Positions 40,661 through 48,500 of a stretch of DNA of 64,000 nucleotides are shown piece by piece (the first letter of the stretch is position 1; the number at the start of each line of letters is the position of its first letter). The translations under genes were made by a program, and so were the position numbers. Origin of the DNA: Flavobacterium sp. JAD_PAG50586_2 (GTDB lineage Bacteria; Bacteroidota; Bacteroidia; Flavobacteriales; Flavobacteriaceae); the NCBI GenBank assembly GCA_023213215.1, contig CP096136.1, forward strand, positions 310,001 through 374,000, written 5' to 3'. The notes under the pieces are model-generated. The model had not been told where the DNA came from. It ran no database searches and saw nothing but the letters and a program-made list of their open reading frames with translations.

Positions 40661-41844
40661 GCTGCTGGAAATGTAAGTGTAAATAATGATCCGCTGTCTG
40701 TGCTGCTCTCGAAAGTAACCTTGCCACCCATCAGTTCGACATGTCTGGCAACAATATTCAGACCCAATCCGGTGCCGAGAATATTCCCGGTATTGTGTGC
40801 CCTGAAAAAAGGACCGAAAAGATATTTTTGATCTTCTAATGGAATTCCAATTCCCTTATCCTTTACCGATATTATACAGTTTTGTGAATTGACTTCTGTG
40901 GTAAATTCTATATTATCTCCCTCTCCAGAATATTTTATGGCGTTAGTAAGCAGGTTTATGATACAGTTTTTGATGAGATTTTTATCCAGTTTAATAGTAT
41001 TGGTGTCTGTTAGGTTTTTATAATTTATTTTTTGGTTAGCCTTAGCCAGCGATTGCATTTCTTCTGTAATCTCTGTAGCCAGTTCCTTAAGGTCAAAATC
41101 TGAAGAATTGGCCTCTACTTTCCCGCTATCGAGCTTCTCAATCTGAAGGAAATTATTCAGAATGGCTGTCAACCCTGTTACCGATCCCTTTATTTTATTT
41201 ACATGCTTTGAAATTTCAATCATTCCTGCTGATTCAGCATACTTATCGATTAGCGATGCCGAAAGCTGAATAGTACTCAATGGAGTCCTGAATTCATGGG
41301 ATGCCATTGAAATAAACCTGCTTTTAAGTTGGTTAAGCTCCTTTTCGCTTTCAAGGGAATTGCTAATCTGTTCCTTGGCGCTTTCAAGTGCTAAGATGGT
41401 TTCGTTCAGCGATTGTGTTCTTACTTCTACCAATTCCTCGAGATGGAGCGTGTAATCCTTAAGGCGTTCCTCTGCTTCTTTCTGCTGTGTAAGGTCATGG
41501 ATAAAGCCAACATAAAAAGTTTCTTCGTTATATTTTACTTCGCTAACTCCAAGACGCATAGGGAAAGTTGTTCCATTGCGGCGAAGACCGGTCACTTCAC
41601 GACCAATTCCGATGATTCTCGGTTTATGGGTTACATGATACCTGCGCAGGTAATGGTCGTGCTGCAATTTATCGGGCATCGGCATTAACATAGAAATGTT
41701 ATTCCCAACAACTTCCTCTGGCAGATAGGCAAATAATTTACAGGCAGATGGATTAATGCTCTGCACTATGCCTTCATCACTAATAGAGATTATTCCATCA
41801 ATGGCATTTTGGACAATATCCTGTAAAAGCTCTGAATTTTTCAT
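40657..41844 (-). CDS. FixL-like PAS sensor histidine kinase
   Basis: A soluble kinase of 395 residues: PAS (about 5-125), coiled coil (about 122-175), HisKA with His183 in MASHEFRTPLS, and HATPase with the N box near NLLTNAIKY (298-305), DKGIGIP (329-335) and GTGLGL (357-362). The PAS core is strikingly like rhizobial FixL. It has LQHDHYLRRY with His62 at the position of the proximal haem ligand (BjFixL His200), and IIGIGREVTGLRRNGTTFPM with Arg82 at the position of the distal Arg220. BjFixL His214 is Arg76 here. It is thus a probable haem-based oxygen sensor. It has no membrane segment and is translationally coupled to the REC-CRP gene. Confidence 0.9.
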   Translation of the reverse strand: MKNSELLQDIVQNAIDGIISISDEGIVQSINPSACKLFAYLPEEVVGNNISMLMPMPDKLQHDHYLRRYHVTHKPRIIGIGREVTGLRRNGTTFPMRLGVSEVKYNEETFYVGFIHDLTQQKEAEERLKDYTLHLEELVEVRTQSLNETILALESAKEQISNSLESEKELNQLKSRFISMASHEFRTPLSTIQLSASLIDKYAESAGMIEISKHVNKIKGSVTGLTAILNNFLQIEKLDSGKVEANSSDFDLKELATEITEEMQSLAKANQKINYKNLTDTNTIKLDKNLIKNCIINLLTNAIKYSGEGDNIEFTTEVNSQNCIISVKDKGIGIPLEDQKYLFGPFFRAHNTGNILGTGLGLNIVARHVELMGGKVTFESSTDSGSLFTLTFPAA

Positions 41845-41860
41845 TTAAATTGTAATAGTC

Positions 41861-41868
41861 CAAAGATA
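41861..41868 (-). promoter_or_regulatory. Promoter -7 element TATCTTTG of the kinase operon
   Basis: A perfect TAnnTTTG match on the minus strand, 17 bp upstream of the kinase start codon. Confidence 0.5.
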
Positions 41869-41910
41869 GCAAAAATTGTCGCAAATAATGTGCTTCATCA
41901 CTTTTTGATG

Positions 41911-41953
41911 TGTTTGCTGTCATTCCTTTATAGAGACATTAACCTGACATTTG
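41911..41953 (+). promoter_or_regulatory. FNR/CRP-type box with promoter, upstream of the MlaE-like gene
   Basis: TGTTTGCTGTCA (41911-41922) has one good arm (GTCA) and one with a mismatch (TGTT). TTTG (41950-41953) follows exactly 27 nt after it, in context GACATTTG. This makes the TTG at 41951 part of the promoter rather than a start codon. Confidence 0.5.
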
Positions 41954-41974
41954 AAAACAATAAAATCTATATCC

Positions 41975-42727
41975 ATGAAGGAATTTTTGATACAGATTGG
42001 GGAACTGTCCTATTTTATAAAGCGCTTCTTTACCGAATTGCCTAAACGTCCTTTTGAATTCAATGAGTTGTTGAAGCAATGTTTCCTTATTGGCAACCGC
42101 TCACTCCCATTGGTAGTGGTAACTGCCTTTATAATTGGGATGGTTTTTACCTTACAGTCACGACCAACCCTGGAAGAATTTGGTGCGGTGTCCTGGATGT
42201 CATCCATGGTAAGTATTTCCATTGTTCGTGAAATAGGACCGATCATTATTGCACTGATTTGTGCCGGTAGGGTAAGTTCGGGTATCAGTGCGGAATTAGG
42301 TTCCATGAAGGTGAGTGAACAAATTGCGGCTATGGAAGTTTCGGGTACCAATCCTTTCCGCTATCTTGTTGTGACGCGTGTTGTAGCTGCAACATTTATG
42401 ATTCCCGTTCTGGTTATTATTGGAGATGCTGTTGCAATTTATGCCTCTTATCTTGTTGAACATTTTAAAGGCAATGTTTCGCTACAGCTTTACTTCAATG
42501 AAGTTTTTGAAGCTCTGAAATTTAGTGATATTGTTCCTGCCGTGATTAAGACTTTCTTTTTTGGCTTTACAATTGGATTGATAGGATGCTATAAAGGTTT
42601 TACCTGTAAAAAAGGAACCGCTGGCGTTGGGATTGCCGCCAATACTTCGGTAGTTTTTACATCAATGCTGCTTTTTGTAATAGACTTTGTTGCCGTTTTC
42701 ATAGCTGACATTATATACCAGACCTGA
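41975..42727 (+). CDS. MlaE-like ABC transporter permease
   Basis: About 250 residues with five to six membrane segments and the MlaE family core (LPLVVVTAFIIGMVF, EIGPIIIALICAGRVSSGISAELGSMKVSEQIAAMEVSG). MlaE permeases move phospholipid between outer and inner membranes together with an ATPase and an MCE-domain protein. I start it at the ATG at 41975; an in-frame TTG at 41951 overlaps the predicted -7 element. The next gene begins one base after its stop, and the MCE protein follows, so this is an mlaEFD-type operon. The box upstream suggests that it is part of the low-oxygen regulon. Confidence 0.85.
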   Translation: MKEFLIQIGELSYFIKRFFTELPKRPFEFNELLKQCFLIGNRSLPLVVVTAFIIGMVFTLQSRPTLEEFGAVSWMSSMVSISIVREIGPIIIALICAGRVSSGISAELGSMKVSEQIAAMEVSGTNPFRYLVVTRVVAATFMIPVLVIIGDAVAIYASYLVEHFKGNVSLQLYFNEVFEALKFSDIVPAVIKTFFFGFTIGLIGCYKGFTCKKGTAGVGIAANTSVVFTSMLLFVIDFVAVFIADIIYQT

Positions 42728-42728
42728 T

Positions 42729-43460
42729 ATGGAAGCGATAATTAACATAAAAGGGCTTTACAAAAATTTTGGTGCGATGGCCGTCCTGAAAGGGTTTAAT
42801 TTACAACTTCGGGAAGGAGAGAATCTCGTAGTTATGGGAAAATCAGGATCTGGAAAATCCGTATTGATTAAATGTATCGTAGGTCTTGAAGATTATGATT
42901 CGGGTTCAGTCCGGGTTTTAGGTAATGAAATACAGTCTCTCAACCCTACAGATTTGAATAAAATCCGTACGGATATTGGATTCCTTTTTCAGGGCAGTGC
43001 CTTATATGACTCCATGTCGGTCAGGGAGAACCTCGAATTCCCGTTGCGCCGTCATCATGAAAGATTTAAAAAAATCAATGACGTAGACTCAATGGTAATG
43101 GAAGCATTGAACAACGTTGGGCTTGGCCATGCTGTTGATATGATGCCCGAAGAACTATCGGGTGGAATGAAACGAAGAGTTGCCTTAGCGAGAGCGTTAA
43201 TTTTGCAACCCAAAATAATATTGTATGATGAACCAACAACGGGTTTGGATCCCCAGACCGCAAAAGAAATTGTCGCCTTGATACTTTCGGTGCGCGAGAA
43301 ATATAAAACCTCATCAATTATCATTACCCATGATATCGCTTTTGTAAAGATGATTGCCGACCGCATAATACTTCTTGTGGACGGAATAAATTATGCCGAG
43401 GGGACTTTTAAGGAACTTGAGGCTTCGGAAGATAAACAGATTCAGGCATTTTTTAAATAA
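42729..43460 (+). CDS. MlaF-like ABC transporter ATP-binding protein
   Basis: A protein of 243 residues, the usual length. Walker A is GKSGSGKS (residues about 37-44), the signature is LSGGMKRR, Walker B is ILYDEPT with TGLDPQT as D-loop, and the switch His is in IIITHD. The sequence matches the MlaF/Ttg2A subfamily (VMGKSGSGKSVLIKCIVGLEDYDSG, LFQGSALYDSMSV). It lies one base after the permease and 4 bp before the MCE-domain gene. Confidence 0.9.
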   Translation: MEAIINIKGLYKNFGAMAVLKGFNLQLREGENLVVMGKSGSGKSVLIKCIVGLEDYDSGSVRVLGNEIQSLNPTDLNKIRTDIGFLFQGSALYDSMSVRENLEFPLRRHHERFKKINDVDSMVMEALNNVGLGHAVDMMPEELSGGMKRRVALARALILQPKIILYDEPTTGLDPQTAKEIVALILSVREKYKTSSIIITHDIAFVKMIADRIILLVDGINYAEGTFKELEASEDKQIQAFFK

Positions 43461-43464
43461 GATT

Positions 43465-44438
43465 ATGGAAGAAACGACCACACAAAAATTTAAGCTTGGG
43501 ATTTTAATAATTCTCGGGACTTTGACATTTATTACGGCCATCTATTTCATTGGCAACAAACAAAACCTTTTTGGCAGGACAGCAATAATTTATGCTGTAT
43601 TTAATAATGTCAATGGGCTACAGCTTGGAAACAATATACGGTATTCGGGTATTGATGCCGGAACGGTGCGGCGTATAGAAATGGTAAACGACACTGTCAT
43701 ACGCGTTGAAATGGCCATTGAACGTAAAATCCTAAAGCATATAAAAACCGATGCTGTTGCTACCATTAGTTCAGACGGATTGGTGGGCAGCATGGTCATT
43801 AACATTATTCCCGGTAAGGGAAACCAGCCTGTAAAAGAGGGTTCGTCTATTAAATCCTACAGCCGAATCCGCACAGAAGATATCTTAAAAACCCTAAACG
43901 TAACAAATGAAAATGCAGCACTGCTGACAGCTGATCTATTGAAGATCACAGGAAAAATTGAAAAAGGCAAAGGAAGTGTAGGCGTCTTACTTAATGATAC
44001 AGTTATGGCCTCTGATATGAAGAATACAATTCATTACCTGAAAATAAGCAGTATGGAGACAACGGTCTCTGTAAAAAAATAAACCGCCTACTCTCATCGC
44101 TTGAAAATGACAATAATGTGATTGGTGTACTAAAGGATACGGCCACAGCAGGAAAAATAAAAAACATCATCATTGAACTGGATCAATCTGCAACGGCATT
44201 GCATCAGACAGTAAACAATCTTAATAAGGCTGTAACCAATATTAAGGACGGCAAAGGCGCTGTAAATTATCTGACACAAGATCCCGCATCTGCTCAAAAA
44301 ATAGATTCCGTAATCAACAATGTAAACCAAGCAAGCCAATTGCTGAAGGAAAACCTGGAGGCACTGAAACACAATTTTCTTTTGCGTGGTTATTTTAAAA
44401 AGCTGGAAAAAGCAAAACAGAAAAATAAACCTAAATGA
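43465..44438 (+). CDS. MlaD-like MCE-domain protein (one-base frame break)
   Basis: An N-terminal membrane anchor (about residues 10-30, LGILIILGTLTFITAIYFIG) is followed by one MCE domain (FNNVNGLQLGNNIRYSGIDAGTVRRIEM). A C-terminal helical region holds coiled-coil-like repeats. The frame stops at 44080 (VSVKK). One extra A in the A7 run at 44073-44079 reads on as KINRLLSSLENDNNVIGVLKDTATAG to the stop at 44438, giving about 324 residues. It binds lipid for the MlaEF transporter at the periplasmic side. It completes the MlaEFD operon. Confidence 0.85.
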
Positions 44439-44451
44439 TGCAATACCTAAA

Positions 44452-44494
44452 TGACGCCTATCATTTCTTACTCCATTTAACAGAAGTATTTTTA
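44452..44494 (+). promoter_or_regulatory. FNR/CRP-type box with promoter, upstream of DUF2892/OsmC
   Basis: TGACGCCTATCA (44452-44463) fits the box pattern. A -7 element TATTTTTA (last base mismatched) lies with its TTTA at 44491-44494, again 27 nt after the box. The next start codon is at 44533. Confidence 0.5.
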
Positions 44495-44532
44495 TTGTGA
44501 AATTCTAATACTAACCTTAAAAACAAACAGGA

Positions 44533-44734
44533 TGAAAAAAATATTGGAAGAACAGATAGCATCATCAGAATCATAGTTGCGGTTGTACTTTTCTTTTTTA
44601 TGGACGAGCAAAGCAACAGCATTCAGATTTTGATGGCAGTGGTTGCAGGAGCCTTACTATTTACTGCATTTAACGGTTTTTGCCTGTTGTACAAACCCTT
44701 TGGGATAAGCACAAGAAAAAACAAGGAGATTTAA
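44533..44734 (+). CDS. DUF2892 / YgaP-like small membrane protein (one-base frame break)
   Basis: The ATG at 44533 runs into a stop after 14 codons. One extra A in the A7 run at 44536-44542 gives a 67-residue protein starting MKKNIGRTDSIIRIIVAVVLFFF, with a second membrane segment (ILMAVVAGALLFTAFNGF) and the family ending CLLYKPFGIST. This matches the YgaP-like transmembrane domain family (DUF2892). It lies 18 bp upstream of the OsmC gene and behind an FNR-type box. Its function is unknown; these proteins often sit beside sulfur or redox genes. Confidence 0.7.
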
Positions 44735-44752
44735 ATTAAAAAAGAAATAAAA

Positions 44753-45231
44753 ATGAACAATACATACACCTATAACGTAGACATTAATTGGATTGAAGGC
44801 CGCAAGGGAATAATGCATTCGAACGTGTTGGATAATAAAATAGAAGTAGCTACACCACCTGAATTTGCCAACGGAATTCCGGGAATATGGTCTCCAGAAC
44901 ACCTATTTGTAGCCGCCGCAGGAAGCTGCTTTATGACAACGTTTCTGGCTGTAGCCGAAAAATCCCGGCTCGAGTTTGTAAGTTTTTCGTGTAAAACATC
45001 AGGAATATTGGAAAAAAAGAGAATGGTATGATGATTAGCAGCATGACCTTACATCCCATTGTAAAAGTAGCGGATGAATCAATGATAGGCAAAGGACTTA
45101 AAGCACTGGAACTTTCCCATAAATCCTGCTTAATACTAAATTCAGTAAAATCAGAAATCCTATTTATGCCCCACGTAGAATGTGAAACTGATAGCATCAT
45201 TACAAGTGATGAGCATCACAACATAAGATGA
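44753..45231 (+). CDS. OsmC family protein (one-base frame break)
   Basis: OsmC-type proteins are thiol peroxidases acting on organic hydroperoxides. The N-terminal part (WSPEHLFVAAAGSCFMTTFLAVA) carries the first family cysteine. The frame breaks after GILEKK. One extra A in the A7 run at 45012-45018 gives EKKENGMMISSMTLHPIVKV and continues with LSHKSCLILNSVKSEI, carrying the second reactive cysteine. The total is 159 residues, near the family norm. It probably forms an operon with the DUF2892 gene under the upstream box, pointing to defence against peroxide on oxygen shifts. Confidence 0.85.
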
Positions 45232-45271
45232 TCATTATCAATAAAACATTAACAATTAGCAACTTAATTTG
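45229..45271 (+). promoter_or_regulatory. FNR/CRP-type box with promoter, upstream of 45303
   Basis: TGATCATTATCA (45229-45240) is followed after 27 nt by TTTG (45268-45271) in context TTAATTTG. The start codon is 31 nt further on. Confidence 0.62.
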
Positions 45272-45302
45272 TTGTATAAATTAATCAATCCGACAGAAAA
45301 GC

Positions 45303-45665
45303 ATGGCAAAGTCAATTATCCGTTTTAGTTTTCCCGGAAATATAATATGGGGTTCAGCAGTAAAAGACGAATGGGCAAAAATACTGGTTGATTATGTAGT
45401 AAGCGAACTTTCGATTGGCAACGGTATCTTTATGGGAATAGCGTCCTGTCTCAATGAAAGTAAAGATTTTATGATAGCAGACCATTATCCTAAAAATCAT
45501 GCTATTGCCGAAATAATCTGTGACATCCCCAAATCAATAGCTGATGACGAATTTGACATCCGTGCACGCGTCATTACGCTCTTAGAAGACCATGAATTCG
45601 ACTTTATTAAATTCCACAATTGCGGTCCAAGTGGAGATATAAGTATCGTAACCGAAAAATCCTAA
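45303..45665 (+). CDS. Hypothetical protein (120 aa)
   Basis: I do not recognise the family. The protein is soluble and acidic, starting MAKSIIRFSFPGNIIWGSAVKDEW, with two predicted helix-strand stretches and a C-terminal DFIKFHNCGPSGDISIV. There is no signal peptide or membrane segment. It is the first gene after a good FNR-type box, 34 bp ahead of a membrane protein, and may lead an operon reaching to 49315. The context suggests a role under low oxygen. Confidence 0.6.
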   Translation: MAKSIIRFSFPGNIIWGSAVKDEWAKILVDYVVSELSIGNGIFMGIASCLNESKDFMIADHYPKNHAIAEIICDIPKSIADDEFDIRARVITLLEDHEFDFIKFHNCGPSGDISIVTEKS

Positions 45666-45699
45666 ATCTTACTATGCATTATTTTTTAAAATTATAGCT

Positions 45700-46205
45700 A
45701 TGCTGACCCTTGTAAAAAAAGAAAGACTCGTTTTTATCTCAGTGCTTATTGCTACCTCATCCCTTTTGGTTATTGAGCGTTTGACCTCAATTGAAATCAA
45801 CAATAATCTAATACTATTCTTTCTGGTATTTACAGTAATCGGAAATTTATCTTTAATTATAAGTCAATATCTTTTTGGTGAGCTTTCTAAAAAATACATT
45901 ATCTTACTTCTACTTATCGTTTTTTCAGTATGCCTTGGTGTTGCTGTACTGACCTGGACAAACAATTGGAAAACGCAGGCCATCCTTTACAGAAACTCCA
46001 AACATCCGCGCCAAACCATAGAATACAGAATGCGAAGCAAATATGGCTATGGTTTTGAAAAGCAGCTTATCAGAAAAAAAGAATACTGCCCTATATTAAC
46101 GATATAGCGATAGCAGATACCAGCACAATTGATAAATCCAAATGGATAAGAGTCAACGAAATAGTAAATGAAATGGGATTTCTGGGTGAGTATGTAACGA
46201 AATAA
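45700..46205 (+). CDS. Membrane protein of unknown family, paralogue of 39074-39618 (one-base frame break)
   Basis: About 168 residues after adding one A to the A7 run at 46074-46080. There are three to four hydrophobic segments (about 10-27, 32-52 and 68-88). The polar C-terminal domain then reads RKKRILPYINDIAIADTSTIDKSKWIRVNEIVN. It shares TWTNNWKTQAILYRN, TIEYRMRSK and the DT/DK/W-RV ending with its paralogue. The family is not recognised. It follows the 120-residue hypothetical gene in the same presumed operon. Confidence 0.58.
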
Positions 46206-46226
46206 ATAATTGAACCCTAATCTATC

Positions 46227-46337
46227 ATGGCAAAGAATCTTTATGCAATTGAAAATGTAAAGGATTACAAAAAACAAACCGAGGCAATCAATCTGAAGAT
46301 TTATGAAAATTATAAAAAACTCGGGCGATGTCGTTGA
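46227..46337 (+). CDS. Very short ORF overlapping the ATP-cone gene (doubtful)
   Basis: Thirty-six codons, MAKNLYAIENVKDYKKQTEA onward, highly charged, overlapping the next gene's start by 35 bp in another frame. It could be a short leader or chance. No single-base insertion joins it to the next gene. Confidence 0.2.
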   Translation: MAKNLYAIENVKDYKKQTEAINLKIYENYKKLGRCR

Positions 46338-47139
46338 TTACAGCCGAAACAAACTAAGACACTCCCTTCAAAAATCGGGCGCCACAGAAAGTGAAATTGA
46401 AAATATAGTGCTAACTGTTGAAAGCCAGATAACTGAAGGCATGACTACCCGTCAGATTTACCGCATTGTTGGAAAAATGCTGAAAAGGATTTCCAACTCA
46501 CATGCCGCACGATATAATCTTCGCACGGCCATTCAGCAACTCGGACCTGCAGGTTTTTTCTTTGAGAAATTTGTCTCCCTCATTTACAAATCAGAAGGTT
46601 ATGAAGTAAAAACAAACCTCATCCTGCAAGGAAAATGTGTTTCACATGAAATTGATGTTGTCCTGAAAAAAAACAAAGCTATAACAATGATTGAATGCAA
46701 ATTCCACGCAGGAAGTGCAGCAGTTTCGGATGTAAAAGTTCCAATGTATATACTCTCGCGCTTCAATGATTTAAAGAATAAAACGCATCGAATTTTTAAT
46801 AACAAAGATGTAATCAATCATTGTAAAATTGTCACCAACAACCGATTCACAACTGATGCCGAAACCTTCGCCAACTGCATGGGAATGGATTTGCTAAGCT
46901 GGGATTATCCACAGGCCAACAGCCTGAAAACCAAAATTGATGCTAACGGACTATATCCGGTAACTTGTCTAACAACCATGACTATGATTGAGAAAGAGAA
47001 GCTACTTATTTTGGAAATCATTCTTACAAAACAACTGATAAACGCTCCTGAAACGCTTGTTATGATAGGAATTAGTGAAAATAGACAAAAAAACATTCTA
47101 AATGAAGCTTTAGGGCTTTGCAAATACTTAATCAAATGA
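46303..47139 (+). CDS. ATP-cone domain protein with PD-(D/E)xK nuclease-like domain
   Basis: A protein of 278 residues. Residues about 1-85 form an ATP-cone (IIKNSGDVVDYSRNKLRHSL, EGMTTRQIYRIVGKML), a nucleotide-sensing domain best known from ribonucleotide reductase and NrdR. Residues about 90-220 look like an Mrr-type restriction-endonuclease fold with HEIDVVLKKNKAITMIECKFH, which provides the Asp and Glu-x-Lys of a PD-(D/E)xK site. The pairing suggests a nuclease controlled by nucleotide level, which is inference. The stop overlaps the start of the MBL/beta-CASP gene (ATGA), so the two are translated together. Confidence 0.75.
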   Translation: MKIIKNSGDVVDYSRNKLRHSLQKSGATESEIENIVLTVESQITEGMTTRQIYRIVGKMLKRISNSHAARYNLRTAIQQLGPAGFFFEKFVSLIYKSEGYEVKTNLILQGKCVSHEIDVVLKKNKAITMIECKFHAGSAAVSDVKVPMYILSRFNDLKNKTHRIFNNKDVINHCKIVTNNRFTTDAETFANCMGMDLLSWDYPQANSLKTKIDANGLYPVTCLTTMTMIEKEKLLILEIILTKQLINAPETLVMIGISENRQKNILNEALGLCKYLIK

Positions 47140-48491
47140 AGATACAATTTATTGGCGGCGCGGGAACGGTAACCGGCTCAAAAACACTTATCGAAAGTAA
47201 CGGGATTCGCATCCTGATAGACTGTGGACAATTCCAAGGCATTAAGGCCCTTCGGGAACTGAATTGGGAACCATTGCCAATATTACCCTCATCGATTGAC
47301 TTTGTACTGCTTACCCATGGACATTTGGACCATTGCGGGTGGCTTCCGAGATTGGTAGCCCAGGGCTTTGCGGGAAAAATCTATTGCACATCGCCAACCA
47401 AGGATATAGCAAGGCTTGTAATGTTAGACAGCGCTAAAATTCAGGAAGAAGAAGCTGCGCTGGCGAATGAAGGACACTATTCAAAACATGAACCTGCTGA
47501 ACCACTTTATACTATTGAACAGGCACAAAAGGTTTTATCCCATTTCCGAATTGTTGAAGTTGGAGATTCAATTCCGCTCGATGCTGAGATAAATGCTGAA
47601 TTCTCTAATGCCGGACATATTATCGGTGCCTGCAGTATCACATTGAATATCGAAAACAAAACATTGGTTTTTTCGGGTGACATTGGCCGGGATAATGATC
47701 CATTGGTATTTCCACCTGTCCGACCTAAAAAAGCAGATTATGTTTTCCTTGAAAGTACCTATGGCAACAGGCTGCATCCAAAAACTGATACTATGCTGGA
47801 GTTGGAAACCTACATCAACAATACCATCCTGAATAACGGGACGTTAATTATTCCGGGATTTGCAGTAGAAAGAGCACAATCGGTGATGTATCTCCTGTGG
47901 CAGCTCAGGAAAGAAAACAGGATTCCGGATGTTCCTTATCTATTAGATACACCTATGGGAATCAGTGTGCTGGATATTTTCAGGGCAAATAGTAAATGGC
48001 ATAAGTTATCACCCGAAGATTGTAATGCAATGTGTGAAATGTTTACCATGATTTCCAATTATCAGGAAACCATAGACACTATTTATGAAAACCGTCCGAA
48101 AGTAGTTATTGCAGCCAGCGGCATGGTTACCGGAGGCAGGGTTTTGTCTTACCTGGAGTATTACGTTGGTCTTGCATCAACTACTGTAATCATCGTTGGC
48201 TATCAGGCAGAAGGAACCCGAGGCAGGAAACTGCTGCAAGGCGATAAACAAATCAAGATACATGGGAAATATTATGAAGTAAATGCCAAAATATTGGAAA
48301 TAAAAGGATTATCGGCCCACGGTGATCAATTGGATTTATTGAACTGGCTGTCTGACTTACAAAACAAGCCTAAAAGAGTATTCCTTGTACATGGTGAAAA
48401 TGAGCCTGCTGATGTACTTCGTCTGACAATTCAGGAACGATATAAATATGAATGTACTGTGGCACAAATGTGGCAAACCGTAGAAATATAA
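47136..48491 (+). CDS. MBL-fold / beta-CASP metallo-hydrolase (RNase-like)
   Basis: About 451 residues starting MKIQFIGGAGTVTGSKTLI; I chose the ATG at 47136 because it begins the first strand of the fold and overlaps the previous stop. The metal motif THGHLDHCGWLPRL (HxHxDH), SNAGHIIGACS, FSGDIGRD, IPGFAVERAQ, ASGMVTGGRVLSYLEYY and SAHGDQLDL are the hallmarks of the beta-CASP nuclease family (YSH1/TTHA0252-like). These proteins cleave RNA in characterised members. It is coupled to the ATP-cone/nuclease-like gene, and a DUF6544-type gene follows 9 bp later. Confidence 0.88.
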   Translation: MKIQFIGGAGTVTGSKTLIESNGIRILIDCGQFQGIKALRELNWEPLPILPSSIDFVLLTHGHLDHCGWLPRLVAQGFAGKIYCTSPTKDIARLVMLDSAKIQEEEAALANEGHYSKHEPAEPLYTIEQAQKVLSHFRIVEVGDSIPLDAEINAEFSNAGHIIGACSITLNIENKTLVFSGDIGRDNDPLVFPPVRPKKADYVFLESTYGNRLHPKTDTMLELETYINNTILNNGTLIIPGFAVERAQSVMYLLWQLRKENRIPDVPYLLDTPMGISVLDIFRANSKWHKLSPEDCNAMCEMFTMISNYQETIDTIYENRPKVVIAASGMVTGGRVLSYLEYYVGLASTTVIIVGYQAEGTRGRKLLQGDKQIKIHGKYYEVNAKILEIKGLSAHGDQLDLLNWLSDLQNKPKRVFLVHGENEPADVLRLTIQERYKYECTVAQMWQTVEI

Positions 48492-48500
48492 TATATAATT

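Noticed and set aside
41951..41953. TTG start codon for the MlaE-like gene
   Set aside because: It overlaps the predicted -7 element TTTG at the conserved spacing; the ATG at 41975 fits the family start.
45207..45218. Additional box-like palindrome TGATGAGCATCA
   Set aside because: It lies inside the OsmC coding sequence and has no TTTG-like element 27 nt downstream; the neighbouring box at 45229 fits instead.
46227..46337. Short ORF as an N-terminal extension of the ATP-cone protein
   Set aside because: The frames differ such that a base would have to be removed, opposite to every other break here, and a stop lies just upstream of the ATP-cone start in its own frame.
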